Shown: one piece after another, positions 38,912 to 40,460 of the stretch
How positions within the stretch are numbered: position 1 is the first letter of the stretch
Layout: every line of letters begins with the position of its first letter
IMG/VR virus record: IMGVR_UViG_3300047550_004626
Coordinates: 1 to 40,460 of that record
From: a virus
Reading direction: 5' to 3' (one strand)
DNA: 40,460 bases
Program-made: the position numbers and the translations under genes
Notes under the pieces: model-generated
Database searches by the model: none
The model's input: only the letters and a program-made list of their open reading frames with translations
Told to the model about the DNA's origin: nothing

Positions 38912-39121
38912 ATGCCAATACAAGCTAAAGTTAAATCTATCAGTAATATAAACATTGCAAATGTGCAAGTTGCAACTGGAGGAATTTATGCTAAAGCTCA
39001 GCATGGAAATGGTACTCCAATTGAATTGGAATTGCCTCCTGTTGCTGGCGCAATGTATGTCAATGATACCGATTCTACACTTTGGATTGCTGTCAGTGGT
39101 ATTTGGAAACAACTGGTATGA
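38912..39121 (+). CDS. Small virion-type protein, 69 aa
   Basis: 69 residues: K-V-K-S-I-S-N-I-N-I-A-N-V-Q-V-A-T, G-A-M-Y-V-N-D-T-D-S-T-L-W-I-A-V-S-G-I-W-K-Q-L. The second half resembles the G-x-L-Y-V-N-x-x-x-x-x-L-Y-V-C-x-x-G-x-W fibre-tip motif common in phage tail proteins. Without a signal peptide, in contrast to its neighbours. Stop overlaps the next ATG (ATGA). Confidence 0.75.
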   Translation: MPIQAKVKSISNINIANVQVATGGIYAKAQHGNGTPIELELPPVAGAMYVNDTDSTLWIAVSGIWKQLV

Positions 39122-40460
39122 AAAAATTTTATTTTGCTGCAGTTCTATTTTGCCTGCTTATTACCAGTATTGTATATGCTGGTAATAATCCTATTACGCA
39201 ATCTCCATATACAACAAATAATACGGTAAATGCAAATCTTTACGTATCTAATATTGTACTTCAGGTCATTACTGATACGAATAGGATAATCGTCTACAAT
39301 GGTGCTGGACTAACCAATCTTCAATCGACTAATATCGTTGGCCTTGGCTCAGCTGCCTATTCTAATGCAGCATCTTTTGTTGGAACAAATGCCTTTGTTA
39401 CTACTAATGCACTCAAGGCCGACTTAGCCAGCCTGACCATTGCCGCGACCAATCCGACCGCGTATGTGGCGGCGACGAATGGTGTGGTATATGGAACGCT
39501 CGCGGTCAATCAATATATTGACTATCCAGCCACAGTGACTGGGCCTGATGCCCAGTTTTATGCGGGCACTTACTATTATAGCTACACGGAATACACGGAA
39601 TCTGGTGTCTATCAAGTGGCAACAAACCATAATGGATGCGCATTGAAGTGGGATTGGCAAGGAATCTATGAAGGACGTTGGACGCTTTCAGCATCCGTGA
39701 ATGCAGTCAATGCGACGTATCATTTTGATGAGTATTGGAAGTCAGGCATTAATCAAGTAAATATTACAACTAGCGTGGATGGTGCGCCCGGGAACACACA
39801 ATATTTTCCTTTTCGTGTTACAATCGGGTCAGGAAATTTGCTAATAGCCGGCACAAACACAGCAGCCTATTTTTCCGGCAACGGAGGCGGGCTCGCCAAC
39901 CTACAAGCCACTAATATTGCCGGTCTTGGCACCTCTTTGGGACAGGCCATGAGCGCAAACGCAGCATATGTGGTTAGCGGGGCGGGTGTAGCCGGGGCGA
40001 ACGGTATCTATAACTTCCAAGCAGGGGTAGTCTACACCAACGGCACCTTCTACCTCTACTCTAATGCCGTTCCGAATGGCACGTGGGCGTTCTACGGCGA
40101 GGAAGGCATCTACTACACCAACGACAACGCGCTAGCGCCAATTGGCAACTGGGGCGCCGTAAACCCGAGATACGCGCCCGCGCCCACCGTGCTCCTCGGC
40201 CTCTCCAATCAGTTCGCGCTCAAAACCGACCTTGCCAACCTGACCATCGCCGCGACGAACTCCGGCGCGTATGTGGCGGCGACGAATGGGACGGCTTACA
40301 ATTTGACCATCGCTTCCGGCAATGGCGGCGGGCTGACCAACTTGCAATCCACCAACATCGTCACCGAGCTTATCACGCTTACTCCTGAGCTTATTCCATA
40401 CATCGCTCTTTATGGAACGAATACGATAAAATTCACTATGGCTTTTTTGGGAGCTGTTAA
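39118..40460 (+). CDS. Adhesin/tail-fibre-like protein with signal peptide, 3' end outside window
   Basis: Open from ATG 39118 to the right edge: 447 complete codons, no stop. The start overlaps the preceding stop (ATGA). Signal-peptide-like N-terminus (MKKFYFAAVLFCLLI, then V-Y-A-G). Asn/Thr-rich repeats shared with the 1016-aa protein: N-G-A-G-L-T-N-L-Q-S-T-N-I-V-G, S-A-A-Y-S-N, F-V-G-T-N-A-F-V-T-T-N-A-L, and later N-G-G-G-L-A-N-L-Q. A beta domain at about 130-240 (Y-A-G-T-Y-Y-Y-S-Y) separates repeat blocks. GC content climbs toward the right end, markedly after 39850. Role: likely adhesin; mechanism unknown. Confidence 0.8.
   Translation, partial: MKKFYFAAVLFCLLITSIVYAGNNPITQSPYTTNNTVNANLYVSNIVLQVITDTNRIIVYNGAGLTNLQSTNIVGLGSAAYSNAASFVGTNAFVTTNALKADLASLTIAATNPTAYVAATNGVVYGTLAVNQYIDYPATVTGPDAQFYAGTYYYSYTEYTESGVYQVATNHNGCALKWDWQGIYEGRWTLSASVNAVNATYHFDEYWKSGINQVNITTSVDGAPGNTQYFPFRVTIGSGNLLIAGTNTAAYFSGNGGGLANLQATNIAGLGTSLGQAMSANAAYVVSGAGVAGANGIYNFQAGVVYTNGTFYLYSNAVPNGTWAFYGEEGIYYTNDNALAPIGNWGAVNPRYAPAPTVLLGLSNQFALKTDLANLTIAATNSGAYVAATNGTAYNLTIASGNGGGLTNLQSTNIVTELITLTPELIPYIALYGTNTIKFTMAFLGAV
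39412..39486 (+). repeat. Internal adhesin DNA repeat, copy 1
   Basis: A 75-nt segment encoding L-K-A-D-L-A-S-L-T-I-A-A-T-N...Y-V-A-A-T-N-G. It is closely similar at the DNA level to 40219-40293, with mostly third-position differences and a few coding changes. Confidence 0.8.
40219..40293 (+). repeat. Internal adhesin DNA repeat, copy 2
   Basis: Encodes L-K-T-D-L-A-N-L-T-I-A-A-T-N...Y-V-A-A-T-N-G, the partner of 39412-39486, about 807 nt downstream. Confidence 0.8.

Noticed and set aside
40083-40388. Arg/Gln-rich frame in the GC-rich right end
   Set aside because: It is out of phase with the adhesin reading frame, which is open throughout; high GC alone explains the long shadow frame.
1-40460. 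tRNA genes, CRISPR arrays, integrase/attachment sites, diversity-generating retroelement
   Set aside because: No cloverleaf with a T-loop, no regularly spaced repeats, no recombinase and no reverse transcriptase were seen. Adhesin repeats differ in ways not restricted to adenine positions.

Overview
The window is a dense, roughly 40% GC stretch of a tailed bacteriophage genome of the T4-like myovirus type. The diagnostic genes are T4 RNase H, gp33-, gp59- and gp32-like proteins in the T4-like order, the gp4 head-completion nuclease, gp26/gp51/tape measure, and baseplate genes gp48, gp53, gp27, gp5, gp25, gp6, gp7 and gp8. T4-type late promoter elements (TATAAATA and close variants) recur before structural genes, which fits the presence of a gp33-like late co-activator. 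All family names come from recognised motifs and gene order; no database search was run. No tRNA, CRISPR array or integrase was seen. The host is unknown. The Asn/Thr-rich adhesin repeats (NGGGLTNLQSTNI) at the right end, carried by proteins with signal peptides, are only a weak hint of a Verrucomicrobia/PVC-type host.

Layout. 1-2745: small, probably virion-related or conserved genes, including a tandem paralogue pair, ending in a strong terminator. 2807-11415: early/metabolic region with nrdB-nrdA, a GIY-YIG endonuclease, a glycosyltransferase-like protein, RNase H, a Cas4/MGME1-like exonuclease, a ClpP-like protease and small conserved proteins. 11476-14587: many small genes of unknown function, including a triple CxxC/HxH zinc-binding protein. 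14557-15429 (minus): PAAR spike-tip protein and a putative structural protein. 15430-15792: non-coding island. 15793-18260: DUF2693-like, gp33-like, gp59 and gp32. 18318-21886 (minus): tape measure, gp51-like, gp26-like, a tail-tube-fold protein and gp4. 21912-35343 (plus): baseplate genes gp48, 53, 27, 5, 25, 6, 7, 8 and small tail proteins. 35362-40460: adhesin/tail-fibre genes, several with signal peptides, one with an SGNH hydrolase core; the last is cut by the window edge.

How the genes work together: sigma70-like promoters (TTTACA-N16/17-TATAAT) drive the nucleotide, replication and takeover genes. Phage gp32, gp59, RNase H and the exonuclease serve replication and recombination. The gp33-like factor then supports late transcription of tail and baseplate genes.

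The most notable observations are: (1) a canonical -1 slippery heptamer (T TTT TTC) with an upstream SD-like AAAGG at the end of the gp26-like gene, leading into a gp51-like frame that has no start codon for its conserved N-terminus, just before the tape-measure gene; (2) late promoter elements only 5-9 nt before many start codons, suggesting leaderless mRNAs, together with a near absence of Shine-Dalgarno sequences; (3) a palindromic divergent late promoter between gp4 and gp48; (4) an adhesin operon with signal peptides and signs of recent acquisition.
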